Source: Bacillus sp. UNC41MFS5 (GTDB lineage: Bacteria; Bacillota; Bacilli; Bacillales_B; DSM-18226). From it: a stretch of 64,000 bases of DNA. The DNA is taken from NCBI RefSeq assembly GCF_000686805.1, contig NZ_KK366021.1, positions 99,356 to 163,355 of the forward strand. Direction: 5' to 3'. Positions within the stretch are counted from its first letter, which is position 1; each line of letters opens with the position of its first letter. The notes under the pieces were generated by a model. The model worked only from the letters and a program-made list of their open reading frames with translations, was not told the DNA's origin and ran no database searches. A program made the translations under genes and the position numbers. Positions 17,492-26,399 of the stretch are shown here, one piece after another.

Positions 17492-18575
17492 GTTTAAATT
17501 CTCCCTTAAGCAGTGCAACCAGCCATAAAGTGATTGAAATGACCAAAAGTGTAGGACCTGTAACACTTCTTAAAATCGGTTTCAGTTGGAGACTGAGATC
17601 ATAAGGTGATTCCGGAATGGATCCAATTAATAAATAAAGCGTTGCCAGTGATGGAATGAGGAATTCAAAGTCTTTAATTTTAAATAGCTGACCGAACATA
17701 AGTGCATTTATGTACAAAAATGCTGTGAAACGAATAAATGCCGCCATCAACCATATGACGAAAAATATAATTTCGATATTCGGAAAAAAAGTTCCAATTG
17801 AAATAAAACGAATCGCTGTGTGGAATGGATAACCATTTTGACTTAAGGATGTATCAAACAGACAGATGAAAATGATAATACCCACACTCAATTGGATGCT
17901 GACGTAAACTAAGGCAATCCACGTCCCTTTTCGAAAATCTTTGTATGAGGTGATGGACGGTATAATCAAAGCAAACAGTAAAAATTCAGAGAAAAGGGAT
18001 AGACTTAGGGTGCTTTGCTTCAATATTTCAAGTTTTCCAGGGCCCCAAATGGGGAAAAGGGATTGAATACTACTTTCTTGCGTACTTAAAAAGAACGCAA
18101 GATACAACAATAGTATCGCATAGTAAATAATTAGATAGGCAACCGATCCGATATGCTGAATTCCCTTTTTCGCACCATATGCACAAACGCCCATTAAGAT
18201 GGCATAGATGATGACCATAGGTGTCCTATTAAAATAAAACGTCTTTATGATCGTTGTATACGTTCTTGAATCGAACGAAATGGAAAATACATTGATGATA
18301 AATATTAGAAGACAGACAAAAAATCCTAGATATTTTCCGAGTAATTTTTGAATAACAGAAAATAGATTTTTGTTTTGATACAATGACATGGTCTTTATTA
18401 ATAAAAAGAGCGGGATAAAAGAGATTACGGCCGTTATGATCGGGATCATCCATGCTGCATTTTGGACCTTTTGAAACAGAGCAGTTGGTGTGTCTTCAGT
18501 TATTTTTGCACCAACCATTAAAATGGCGATGGACACATATTCACGGATACCAATTTTTCCAGGTTGCTGCTTCAT
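17466..18575 (-). CDS. Spore germination permease, GerB/GerAB family
   Basis: B subunit of the germinant receptor, an amino-acid-permease-like (APC superfamily) integral membrane protein of 369 residues with about ten helices. In characterised receptors this subunit binds the nutrient germinant. The N-terminus GKIGIREYVSIAILMVGAKI and the helix-breaking EFLLFALIIPSI segment fit the family. It begins 7 bp after the A gene and overlaps the C gene, so the three are one transcript, probably made in the forespore under sigma-G. The germinant cannot be predicted from sequence by eye. Confidence 0.92.
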   Translation of the reverse strand: MKQQPGKIGIREYVSIAILMVGAKITEDTPTALFQKVQNAAWMIPIITAVISFIPLFLLIKTMSLYQNKNLFSVIQKLLGKYLGFFVCLLIFIINVFSISFDSRTYTTIIKTFYFNRTPMVIIYAILMGVCAYGAKKGIQHIGSVAYLIIYYAILLLYLAFFLSTQESSIQSLFPIWGPGKLEILKQSTLSLSLFSEFLLFALIIPSITSYKDFRKGTWIALVYVSIQLSVGIIIFICLFDTSLSQNGYPFHTAIRFISIGTFFPNIEIIFFVIWLMAAFIRFTAFLYINALMFGQLFKIKDFEFLIPSLATLYLLIGSIPESPYDLSLQLKPILRSVTGPTLLVISITLWLVALLKGEFKHEKNRGSI

Positions 18576-18582
18576 AGGTTTT

Positions 18583-20124
18583 TTATCCCTTTCCTCGTTT
18601 GACAGTATCCTTTGGATTTAAATACCCTGGACGAAACCTTTCTTTCATGGGAACATGACGAATAATTAAGTCTTTTGAAGAGATGAAATGTGGCGTCATG
18701 GGTGCAAAGTAAGGAATGCCAAATGATTTTAATGACACTAAATAAAAGAGTCCCGGTATAAATAAAGCTATTGCGCCATAAATACCCATAAAGGCTGCCG
18801 CAAAAATAAACAAAAAGCGCGTGATGCGAATCGCAAAATTCATGCTCACATCACTGATAATAAAGGAGCTTAAGCCACTTAAAGCAATAACAATGATGAC
18901 AATCGGACTAATAATATTCGCTTGAACAGCAGCCTGGCCTAAAATTAGTGCACCGACAATCCCAATCGTTGGACCAATAGGGGTTGGCACACGTAGACCC
19001 GCTTCTCGAATGAGTTCAAAGGCGATTTCCATCATGAAGATTTCAACGGTCGATGGAAAAGGGACACGTTCCCTTGTCCCGGCAATGGCCATTAACAAAT
19101 CAGGCGGGATCATCCCTACATGATAATTTGTAATCGCAATATATAAGGGCGAAGCAAACATGGCGACAAACAAAGCTTGAAATCGCAAAAACCTGATGAA
19201 ATTACCATAGGGTGTGCGTAGATAATGGTCTTCGGGCGAATGAAACATTGACCAAAAGGTAGCAGGCAGTACCAGACAACTTGGAGAATTTGTCATTAAT
19301 AAAACGATGTGACCTTCTTCAATGAAAGATGTCGCCCGGTCAGGACGTTCTGTATATAATATGGATGGAAATAATGACCTTGGTCGATCTTCTAGGTATT
19401 GCTCTAAAATACTTAGATCAAGAATCCTATCCGTTTCGAGCGAAGCTAACTTATCTTTTATCGTTTGAAGCAATTCATCATTTACTAGGTCTTTTTCATA
19501 AACCAAAAATACATCGTTTCTGGATCGTTTCGTAATAACCTTAGCCTCAACAATAAGATTTTCATTTCTTATCTTTTTACGAAGTAAGGCAATATTATCG
19601 ATTACCTTTTCGTTAAAAGCTTCCTTTGCCCCTTTTACAATCACTTCATTATCGGATTTCTCAATGGAACGGCCTGTAATTTTCGTCGTTTCAAATAAGT
19701 AGCATTGAGTATCGCCATCCACAAAGAGTGCAGTGACTCCACCTGTAATAAATTCCGTAATTTCCCCAATATTTGTTGCTGTTCTTTCACTTGGGTAGGA
19801 AGTGATATTTTGAATCTTACCTGACGGCTGATCGTTTCCAATTAATTTTTCCATGATGCCTTCTTGAATGCTCTGTGCGTCGACCATCGTAGTTATGTAA
19901 ATGATAAAAGCACGGAGATCAAGTGAACCGATGGTAAACTCACGTACCTTGATATCGATATTCTTTGGTATACTGAAAATGGACTTAAATGTCGCTAAAT
20001 TTTGATCATAATTACTGCTAATATCTTGTTTTTTTAGTTCAATATCCTGTGCATTGGACTGTTCACTAAATTGTGGTTCTGGATTGAGTTTCTTAAAAAG
20101 CGGCTTTAAGATTTTTTTCTTCAA
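18583..20124 (-). CDS. Spore germination receptor subunit, GerA/GerAA family
   Basis: A subunit of the germinant receptor, 513 residues. A large hydrophilic N-terminal domain (to about 270) has the family segments LFVDGDTQCYLFETTKI and RSRNDVFLVYEKDLV. It is followed by the membrane half with SLFPSILYTERPDRA, HIVLLMTNSPSCLVLPATFW, PFPSTVEIFMMEIAFELIREAG and PTPIGPTIGIVGALILGQAAV, diagnostic for GerAA. This subunit is considered the pore-forming channel component. First gene of the A-B-C operon; a GGGGG ribosome binding site precedes the ATG. Confidence 0.95.
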   Translation of the reverse strand: MKKKILKPLFKKLNPEPQFSEQSNAQDIELKKQDISSNYDQNLATFKSIFSIPKNIDIKVREFTIGSLDLRAFIIYITTMVDAQSIQEGIMEKLIGNDQPSGKIQNITSYPSERTATNIGEITEFITGGVTALFVDGDTQCYLFETTKITGRSIEKSDNEVIVKGAKEAFNEKVIDNIALLRKKIRNENLIVEAKVITKRSRNDVFLVYEKDLVNDELLQTIKDKLASLETDRILDLSILEQYLEDRPRSLFPSILYTERPDRATSFIEEGHIVLLMTNSPSCLVLPATFWSMFHSPEDHYLRTPYGNFIRFLRFQALFVAMFASPLYIAITNYHVGMIPPDLLMAIAGTRERVPFPSTVEIFMMEIAFELIREAGLRVPTPIGPTIGIVGALILGQAAVQANIISPIVIIVIALSGLSSFIISDVSMNFAIRITRFLFIFAAAFMGIYGAIALFIPGLFYLVSLKSFGIPYFAPMTPHFISSKDLIIRHVPMKERFRPGYLNPKDTVKRGKG

Positions 20125-20208
20125 AATGAACCACCCCCTAATTTTTATATTGTTTTCCAGTTTTAGGGGTATTTATGTATATATCGTTAGAATACCGCAA
20201 CTATATTT

Positions 20209-20721
20209 TCACAATTGTTCATAAGGTAAAATGGGTGGTGGATCTAGTTTGATTTTTCTATTTAGTGATATCCTTGAAATGACAGACGAGGACTCTGCCA
20301 GCCTTTTGATTTCATTTGCGGGTAGTTCCATCGACACACCGTTTAGGGCTGTCGTATATTTGTGACGAACGGTATAGGGGATCTGATTCTTATCTAATAA
20401 CTCGTGAAGTTCATTTTGAAAGTTTAGATGACTTTCTTCTACCTGTTTCTTCGCTTCCTCCAATGTTAATGGAATTCCCTTTGCTTCGGATTCTATCACT
20501 GCTACTTTGGCTGGTTTTGATTTGAATTCGATGATAATCGAGATGGTTTGTTTGCTAGAGAGGTCAATGGCAGGATCTACATAGGCGGAAGGATTCATCG
20601 TTTCTTTTACCTCCTTTGCTATATCATTTGGATTTTTATAATTACTTTCTTGACATCCTGTCATATTCGATAGGATGAATGCTGTTAAAATGGCTCCACT
20701 AAAATACTTCCTCATAAACAT
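20209..20721 (-). CDS. Lipoprotein with a stand-alone inhibitor I9 (subtilase propeptide-like) domain
   Basis: A 170-residue exported lipoprotein. Its signal sequence ends in the lipobox NMTGC (Cys23). From about residue 55 to 155, IIIEFKSKPAKVAVIES...LNFQNELHELL...YTTALNGVSMELPANEIKRLAESSSVISR has the pattern of the I9 propeptide that chaperones or inhibits subtilisin-type proteases, but no protease domain follows. The C-terminus is PPPILPYEQL; the adjacent VanW protein also ends with an LPYEQ motif. It lies next to the germinant-receptor operon, same strand. A role in regulating a spore or envelope subtilase is inference. Confidence 0.7.
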   Translation of the reverse strand: MFMRKYFSGAILTAFILSNMTGCQESNYKNPNDIAKEVKETMNPSAYVDPAIDLSSKQTISIIIEFKSKPAKVAVIESEAKGIPLTLEEAKKQVEESHLNFQNELHELLDKNQIPYTVRHKYTTALNGVSMELPANEIKRLAESSSVISRISLNRKIKLDPPPILPYEQL

Positions 20722-20899
20722 TGCTTCTCCTTTTATTAAAGGGATTTTTTAGAGTTTATCCTATAGGTTTTACCTTTCAGGTCGCAAAAATAACTGCCTG
20801 TTTCTCAAAACAGATTCTTATGAATAGTATGAAATATTCAGTTTAAATCGTGCGTTAATCTTTAAGTTCCAGTTGAGCGATAAGGACTGACAGGAAAAG

Positions 20900-20921
20900 A
20901 CCCAAGTAACATTACTTGGGT
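20900..20921 (-). terminator. Terminator overlapping the VanW stop codon
   Basis: ACCCAAGTAA (20900-20909) and TTACTTGGGT (20912-20921) form a perfect 10-bp stem with a 2-nt loop, followed on the minus strand by CTTTTCCT. The TAA stop of the VanW gene lies within the stem. Confidence 0.7.
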
Positions 20922-21865
20922 GGGTGATTTTGCTCATAAGGAAGGTGTGGAACTTTTTTAGGAGTATAGTTAATGACATCTGAAGAATATATCTCGATGG
21001 TTAACTTGTTCCCTAACGTTTTTGATTGAATTAGAATTGGTTGATTGTATTTATTTATAAATACAAAATCTGGTCCATTCCAACTAACGGTGGCATCCCG
21101 CCCAGGTGGGATATAGGTAACCTCTCTGCTGTGAGAGATACGCTGAGCTACTTTTAATCCCGCATTATCTACTGCATTAAAAAGGGTAGATGATACCTGA
21201 CAGATTCCACCACCAATATCTTTTGTTAATTCTCCTCTTGAGATCACTGGAGCAGGTAAGTATCCTTTTCCTGCTGTTCTTTTTCCAACGACATTATTAA
21301 AGGAAAATATTTCACCTGGGAATAGAACATAGTTGTTAATAGCTTCTGTTGCAAGATAAATATTATTGCTTCGTTCTTTGTTAGATGGATTAAAGGATGT
21401 TACATATCTTCCAATTTTTTCATTTTGAATATTTCCAAGTAATTCACTGTCAACTCTAGGGTAAATAGGAAGCAAGGGAACCTCTAATTTATTTGAACCA
21501 TTGTTAAAATAATATGAATACACTTTTTCTGTAAACATCTGGCGATATAATCGGCAACCAGCATGTTCTGGAATAATTTTTCCGGACTTATCTTTAATTG
21601 CATTTTTAGGCATTTTAGAAACCTGTTTGTCAATTTGATCCATACATTTTGTTAACTTTTCTGTATTAATAATAGGTAATCCAGGTAGGTTAAATGAAAG
21701 GTCAGTACAATTAGCTACCGACAAAGGTTGCCCGTTGTTAGTGATTAATAAACTACCTGGCATATTCACTTGTTGAGATAAAAATAATAACCCAAATAAC
21801 CAAGTAAAATTCATTTCCAGGATACCTCCTTTTCCTTTAATATGAATTGAAATCTTCCAATTCAT
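20912..21865 (-). CDS. VanW family exported protein
   Basis: Secreted or membrane-anchored protein of 317 residues with a VanW domain at about 150-300: GEIFSFNNVVGKRTAGKGY, GGGICQVSSTLFNA and SHSREVTYIPPGRDATVSWNGPDF are highly characteristic. VanW occurs in vancomycin-resistance clusters and widely in spore formers, but its activity is unknown. Two ribosome binding sites are visible: AAGGAGG before the ATG at 21865, and GGAGG 10 bases before the ATG at 21814, the latter giving an N-terminus that begins directly with the hydrophobic MNFTWLFGLLFLSQQ. The C-terminus HLPYEQNHPPK echoes the tail of the neighbouring I9 lipoprotein. Confidence 0.85.
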   Translation of the reverse strand: MNWKISIHIKGKGGILEMNFTWLFGLLFLSQQVNMPGSLLITNNGQPLSVANCTDLSFNLPGLPIINTEKLTKCMDQIDKQVSKMPKNAIKDKSGKIIPEHAGCRLYRQMFTEKVYSYYFNNGSNKLEVPLLPIYPRVDSELLGNIQNEKIGRYVTSFNPSNKERSNNIYLATEAINNYVLFPGEIFSFNNVVGKRTAGKGYLPAPVISRGELTKDIGGGICQVSSTLFNAVDNAGLKVAQRISHSREVTYIPPGRDATVSWNGPDFVFINKYNQPILIQSKTLGNKLTIEIYSSDVINYTPKKVPHLPYEQNHPPK

Positions 21866-22007
21866 ACAATCCTCCTTGTACTTTAAAACAATTTAATGGT
21901 TGATTTTTATATTATTCCAGTTTATAACAAAGTAAGGCGGTGCCCCCTGCTGTAAACAGCAGTTGTGCAAACAGTAATATTCAATTTAATAAAGAGGGGG
22001 GTTCTAC

Positions 22008-22910
22008 ATGAAAGGGAAAATGAGACTTATCATGACGATGCTCATTTTTGGAAGCATCGGAGTTTTTGTAAAAAAGATTGACCTATCTTCAAGTGAAATT
22101 GCCTTCTTACGAGGGGTCATCGGAAGTCTGTTTCTGCTTATTGCTAGTTTCCTTGTCAAACATAAGCCATCTTTTCAAGCACTTAAAGAAAATGCGCTTC
22201 TGCTTCTATTATCAGGGGCAGCGATTGGCTTGAATTGGATTTTTCTGTTTGAATCCTATCGCTATACAACAATATCCAATGCCACGATTAGCTATTACTT
22301 TGCACCGATTTTTGTGATGATTTTAGCCCCATGGATTCTGAAAGAAAAATTGACGAGCGTGAAGGTTATTTGCATCGCAACGGCAATGATTGGTTTGTTT
22401 TTAATCGTTAATCCTGGTGCTGGCGGTACAAACGGATCACAGAATCATACTTTAGGAATTTTCTACGGCCTTTTAGCTGCAGCATTTTATGCAAGTGTCG
22501 TCTTAATAAATAAATTTATCAAAAATCTATCGGGCTTTGAAATTACATTGGTGCAATTAATGGCGGGAGCTCTGGTTCTGTTTCCTTATGTACTCTGGCA
22601 GGGTAATTTAAACCTGGGTGGTTTAGACTCCACTTCAATTATTTTTATCTTGATTCTCGGAATTGTACATACGGGTTTTGCTTATTTTTTATATTTTACA
22701 TCTCTCCAAGAACTGAAAGGGCAAACGATCGCTGTTCTCAGCTATATCGACCCGATTTCAGCCGTCGTCATTGCTGCGATTTTCCTAAACGAAGGCATGT
22801 CACTAATTCAAATGATAGGCGGTGCCCTTGTCTTAGGCTCCACTTTTTTGAGCGAAAAGCTTGAATTAAAAATCTCCAAAAAAGGTCAGACTCCCACTAC
22901 TTCACCGTAA
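22008..22910 (+). CDS. EamA (DMT) family transporter
   Basis: Inner-membrane drug/metabolite transporter of 300 residues with ten predicted helices in two EamA repeats. Repeat signatures are SSSEIAFLRGVIGSLFLL near the start and GIVHTGFAYFLYFTSLQELKGQTIAVLSYIDPISAV in the second half. Substrate is probably a metabolite or amino acid but cannot be assigned. Monocistronic, with GAGGGGGG before the ATG and a terminator just after the stop. Confidence 0.85.
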   Translation: MKGKMRLIMTMLIFGSIGVFVKKIDLSSSEIAFLRGVIGSLFLLIASFLVKHKPSFQALKENALLLLLSGAAIGLNWIFLFESYRYTTISNATISYYFAPIFVMILAPWILKEKLTSVKVICIATAMIGLFLIVNPGAGGTNGSQNHTLGIFYGLLAAAFYASVVLINKFIKNLSGFEITLVQLMAGALVLFPYVLWQGNLNLGGLDSTSIIFILILGIVHTGFAYFLYFTSLQELKGQTIAVLSYIDPISAVVIAAIFLNEGMSLIQMIGGALVLGSTFLSEKLELKISKKGQTPTTSP

Positions 22911-22930
22911 TGGAAGGCTGACCTTTTTTT
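22880..22930 (+). terminator. Terminator of the EamA gene at 22008
   Basis: AAAAGGTCAG (22880-22889) pairs with CTGACCTTTT (from 22918), followed by T residues. The left arm lies inside the final codons of the gene. Confidence 0.8.
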
Positions 22931-23055
22931 ATCCTATTATTCTTCTCTTCTTTAAGACTCCATTTCATTAGATGATCTTTCTAGCCCGCGTTGCGACTCA
23001 CAACTTTAATTGTGTTATACTGTAGAAAGTTTGTTCTACAGTGGAGGTTTAATAA

Positions 23056-24255
23056 GTGGAGTTACTAAAATCAAATACCTATTCGAAATCGACTTACATC
23101 ATTTGGCTCATTATTGGGATTGTACTAATAGCCTTTAATTTGCGCCCTGCTATTACATCAGTAGGACCGTTAGTTGGAATGATCCAGAAAGATGTGGGAC
23201 TAGCCCATTGGAGCGCAGGCTTATTAATGAGTTTGCCTTTAATTGTTTTTGCCATCATGTCACCGATTGTCCCGAAGCTCGCTAATCGGATAACAAATGA
23301 ATTGGCTTTATTAGCAGGTTTGTCCTCACTTTTAATTGGCATTTTGATTCGGTCTATTCCCATGGCGTTTTTCCTTTTCACAGGGACTTTGTTTATTGGG
23401 GTCGGGATAGCGATAGGAAATGTCTTATTACCAGCCATTGCAAAGGATAAATTCCCAGACCAATTCGGGCTGATGACAAGTGTTTATTCGACATCCATGG
23501 GATTAGTTGCCTCCTTAGCATCCGGAGTTAGTGTTCCGTTAGCAGTGGGAATGAACCTTGGATGGAAGGGTGCCTTAAACGTTTGGGGAATTCCGGCAGT
23601 AGCCGCGATCTTGGTATGGATATTCCTTTCTAAATTTAATCAAGGTAATCAAAAGGAGATTAGAAAAGTCACTCCGAGCTCGAATCATATCTGGCGCTCG
23701 CCGCTTGCTTGGCAAATCGCTATATTTATGGGATTTCAATCTTTATTATTTTATGTAACGATTTCTTGGTTACCTGAAATCTTACACAGCCATGGATTGA
23801 GTATGGAAACAGCTGGCTGGCTCTTGTCATTTAGCCAAATTGTCGGCTTACCAGCTAGTTTCTTCATCCCTATGATTGCAGGTCGTTATCGTTCCCAAAT
23901 ATGGATTTCTTTCGCGTTAAGCATGTGCTCTGTCATTGGTTATGGAGGATTACTGTTGGGCTCATCCTATCCCATTTTAATCGTAAGTATTAGCTTTATT
24001 GGTATTGCCTTGGGAGGAACCTTTCCACTGGCTTTAAGTTATATCGGACTGCGCTCTAAGAGTGCCGGCCAAGCAGCTGATCTATCAGGAATGGCTCAAT
24101 CAACTGGTTATATCTTAGCAGCAGTAGGTCCCTTGTTTATGGGATTTTTATATGATTACACTCATATGTGGACCATTCCACTTTTTACATTAATCATCAT
24201 CTCTTTCGTCGTTATGCTGTTCGGGATGATGTCAGGCCGAGACAAATATGTGTAG
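23056..24255 (+). CDS. CynX/NimT-type MFS transporter
   Basis: Twelve-helix major facilitator of 399 residues. The sequence AFNLRPAITSVGPLVGMIQKDVG at residues 25-47 is the hallmark of the CynX/NimT (cyanate / 2-nitroimidazole) group; in practice these carriers have varied or unknown substrates. The GTG start at 23056 follows GGAGG at 8 bases. Monocistronic, closed by a strong terminator. Confidence 0.85.
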   Translation: MELLKSNTYSKSTYIIWLIIGIVLIAFNLRPAITSVGPLVGMIQKDVGLAHWSAGLLMSLPLIVFAIMSPIVPKLANRITNELALLAGLSSLLIGILIRSIPMAFFLFTGTLFIGVGIAIGNVLLPAIAKDKFPDQFGLMTSVYSTSMGLVASLASGVSVPLAVGMNLGWKGALNVWGIPAVAAILVWIFLSKFNQGNQKEIRKVTPSSNHIWRSPLAWQIAIFMGFQSLLFYVTISWLPEILHSHGLSMETAGWLLSFSQIVGLPASFFIPMIAGRYRSQIWISFALSMCSVIGYGGLLLGSSYPILIVSISFIGIALGGTFPLALSYIGLRSKSAGQAADLSGMAQSTGYILAAVGPLFMGFLYDYTHMWTIPLFTLIIISFVVMLFGMMSGRDKYV

Positions 24256-24259
24256 TAGT

Positions 24260-24295
24260 GAGGAACAATGCTTGGCGTTGTTCCTCTTTTTCTTT
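24260..24295 (+). terminator. Terminator of the CynX/NimT-like gene
   Basis: GAGGAACAA (24260-24268) and TTGTTCCTC (24278-24286) form a 9-bp stem followed by TTTTTCTTTT. Confidence 0.85.
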
Positions 24296-24318
24296 TAGCA
24301 GATCCCCAGGCTACAGTA

Positions 24319-25017
24319 TCATTTTGTATTTTCCAATATGTTACGTATTTTATCTGTGTATATCTTAGCTAAGTCCTTCTTGGTGTATTCAAAGTTTTTC
24401 ATGCTAGATTCTTTCTGAATATCCATGTTGACTAATTGTCTATCCAGTTTTTCAATGACAAAACGCTCATCTTCATCATTTTTTACTCCACCCACATCAG
24501 TCAAATCAATCTTTGTCCCGTCATTTAGTTCAATTGTGTAAAAGAAATCACCTTTTGATTGTTTAAACAGAGAAGGTCGCCCCTTACTATAAACTCCAGT
24601 TTTAATCTTAACGATATCGTTGTAGCTATACTCCCTGCCCTGTGGAGAAAAAAACGAATAATTGATAATCTTATCCTTGGTTACTACAGCGACAGCGGAA
24701 GTGATTGTATATAGTAAAACGATATTAAAAGTAATAAAAGCAGTAAGGACTGGTTTTCTATACTTTTTAAAAAGCCTCCCGTTTCTCCAGGTATCCCTCA
24801 AATCTTTATAGAACACGTAGAAAAACAAACCAATAAGATATATCTCATAAACTATAACTAAACCGGAATAGGGCCGTTTAAAAATCCAAATGATATAATC
24901 TTTCGGTACAAATACGGTTTCTTGAATAATAGATAGTAATATAAAAATCCCAATCGATATTAGGAATAGCGCAATAATTGCAAGAACTCTCAGAATGACT
25001 TCTTTAAGTAACTTCAT
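24319..25017 (-). CDS. Membrane protein of unknown function
   Basis: A 232-residue protein with three or four N-terminal membrane helices (to about residue 120) and a soluble C-terminal domain. The C-terminal region FFSPQGREYSYNDIVKIKTGVY...GDFFYTIELNDGTKIDLTDVGG resembles PH-like membrane-associated domains, but I cannot name the family. The ATG at 25017, with GGAGG 7 bases upstream, is preferred to the longer ORF. Monocistronic. Confidence 0.65.
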   Translation of the reverse strand: MKLLKEVILRVLAIIALFLISIGIFILLSIIQETVFVPKDYIIWIFKRPYSGLVIVYEIYLIGLFFYVFYKDLRDTWRNGRLFKKYRKPVLTAFITFNIVLLYTITSAVAVVTKDKIINYSFFSPQGREYSYNDIVKIKTGVYSKGRPSLFKQSKGDFFYTIELNDGTKIDLTDVGGVKNDEDERFVIEKLDRQLVNMDIQKESSMKNFEYTKKDLAKIYTDKIRNILENTK

Positions 25018-25152
25018 AAAAATGCCTCCACAACTCATCCTCGTATCTATCTCAAGATTAACCACTTTTTATGATGGAAGCAAGAAAACGCGTGATGTTT
25101 AACAAAAGACTGAATAGTAAACGCACAGTGACCGTCACTGTGCGCCATAGTT

Positions 25153-25353
25153 TCATATTTTCTTCTTCCATTGAATGGAGCCGCTATCACTGTGAGGATG
25201 ACTATTAGACTTTAATCGTTTGTATTCATTTTCTAATTCTGTTAAAGAAAACTTCGAAAGCTGTTCCTCATTTTCAAATACTTTAAAGGTAAGCAATATA
25301 TTTATTAATGTTTTCCTTCTTTGTTCTACAGCATTCCGAAGGATATTCTCCAT
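25153..25353 (-). CDS. Fur-regulated basic protein A-like (FbpA family) small protein
   Basis: A 66-residue basic protein. MENILRNAVEQRRKTLINILLTFKVF and QLSKFSLTELENEYKRLK follow the pattern of FbpA proteins (N-x2-R-x-AVEQR, then a TELE-Y segment). In B. subtilis FbpA is made under iron limitation and assists the small RNA FsrA in iron sparing. The ATG at 25353 is preferred; the ORF extends further without a better site. No clear Fur box is visible upstream, but a hairpin-rich 5' region lies there. Assignment rests on motif memory only. Confidence 0.65.
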   Translation of the reverse strand: MENILRNAVEQRRKTLINILLTFKVFENEEQLSKFSLTELENEYKRLKSNSHPHSDSGSIQWKKKI

Positions 25354-25525
25354 ACCATCCTCTCCCTTAATAGTTTGTTTGTTTTGATAAGAGTTACTTA
25401 GCAATCCAATCATTCAAATCAAAGTCTTTTTTCGCAAATTTCCCTTCTACAAGTAACTTTTTCGTCCCATCCATTCTTTATAAATACTTTTTTTCTCAAT
25501 AGAATCAGCTCCTTTAATTTGGATT

Positions 25526-25560
25526 AAAAAAGAGACTTCTCAAAGGTACGAGAAGTCTCT
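25526..25560 (-). terminator. Intrinsic terminator in the fbpA-like leader
   Basis: AGAGACTTCTC (25531-25541) and GAGAAGTCTCT (25550-25560) form an 11-bp perfect stem. On the minus strand the stem is followed by TTTTTT. Confidence 0.75.
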
Positions 25561-25598
25561 ATCGGAATAGTCGACTAGTGTATGAATTTTATATACAC

Positions 25599-25627
25599 AA
25601 AAAGGAGACACAGTAAGTTGTGTCTCC
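25599..25627 (-). terminator. Second terminator-like hairpin in the fbpA-like leader
   Basis: GGAGACACA (25604-25612) and TGTGTCTCC (25619-25627) form a 9-bp stem with a 6-nt loop, followed on the minus strand by TTTTTG. It is about 60 bp upstream of the other terminator in the same direction. Confidence 0.7.
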
Positions 25628-25724
25628 AGTTGTCTGGTAACGATTATTATTTTATTAACTAGTTTAGAGCATTTTGTTTGCTTGTTTTTAATTCCGACAA
25701 TACTCATATGATTACTTAATAAGA

Positions 25725-25753
25725 TATTAACATCCTCCCATTAATCCTGTCAA
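25725..25753 (-). promoter_or_regulatory. Sigma-A-like promoter of a candidate small RNA or leader
   Basis: TTGACA (25753-25748), a 17-bp spacer and TTAATA (25730-25725) are read on the minus strand. The transcript would run through both downstream hairpins towards the fbpA-like gene. Confidence 0.45.
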
Positions 25754-25852
25754 CAAATTATTTGAAAATTTATAATTTTAATTGAGATGACCATCGGTGC
25801 CAAGTATCTAACAAATTAAAAAATCAATTTCCAGTACAGTTCTCAGCGCATT

Positions 25853-26365
25853 TTAGCTTTCTCTCTGTTGAAATTCAGACACTTTATTCCCTTTTGCAAA
25901 TGGCCAAGTAAACACTTTCTGCCCCTCACCGCTGCCGGCAAATTTAAACACAACAATTCCGCCGACGATGACCAGCACTCCAATCAATTGATTGAGAGTA
26001 AATGGAACCTTATTTAGACCTAACCAGCCTAATGAGTCCCCGAGTAAGGCAATCAACAATTGTGATGTTAACGCGATTGCGATGGCATAAGTGGGTCCGA
26101 GTCTCTTCATTCCTTGAACGAGACACACAACCACTCCCACTCCAATCATTCCGCTGAACCAGTACCATGTTCTCATATTTTCTAGGTGGAATAATCCTCC
26201 TCCTTCAAAAATGAGGCCGAATGTTAGTGAAGCAAGAAATCCCATCCCTAATACTAAAGTCGTCGTTGCCCATGACCCCGCCCGTTCATTGACTTTACTG
26301 TTGAAAATATTTTGCAAAGCTACTAGCGATCCGGCTATAATTGCAAACAATAATCCTATAAACAT
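25853..26365 (-). CDS. YdcZ (DUF606) family DMT transporter subunit
   Basis: A 170-residue half-size DMT membrane protein with five helices and the YdcZ/DUF606 pattern IAGSLVALQNIFNSKVNERAGSWATT at residues 9-34. A second family member is encoded by the same-strand gene at 27135, and a Crp-type regulator lies between them. Half-size DMT proteins often act as dimers, so the two may form one carrier. Substrate unknown. Confidence 0.82.
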   Translation of the reverse strand: MFIGLLFAIIAGSLVALQNIFNSKVNERAGSWATTTLVLGMGFLASLTFGLIFEGGGLFHLENMRTWYWFSGMIGVGVVVCLVQGMKRLGPTYAIAIALTSQLLIALLGDSLGWLGLNKVPFTLNQLIGVLVIVGGIVVFKFAGSGEGQKVFTWPFAKGNKVSEFQQRES

Positions 26366-26399
26366 GTATTTTCTCTCCCTATGTTGAGATTTTTCAAGG

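Larger units (their letters stand above)
25354..25852. other. 499-bp region upstream of the fbpA-like gene: promoter and two terminator hairpins
   Basis: No gene longer than 60 codons is credible here. Reading the minus strand there is a sigma-A-like promoter (25753-25725), a GTGTAT...ATACAC inverted repeat, and two terminator-type hairpins, then a 26-codon frame (MDGTKKLLVEGKFAKK...) ending just before the fbpA-like gene, without a good ribosome binding site. This could be a small RNA gene or an attenuated leader. Confidence 0.45.

Noticed and set aside
25430..25510. 26-codon minus-strand frame (MDGTKKLLVEGKFAKK...) just before the fbpA-like gene
   Set aside because: No convincing ribosome binding site and no similarity I recognise; kept only as a remark on the region.
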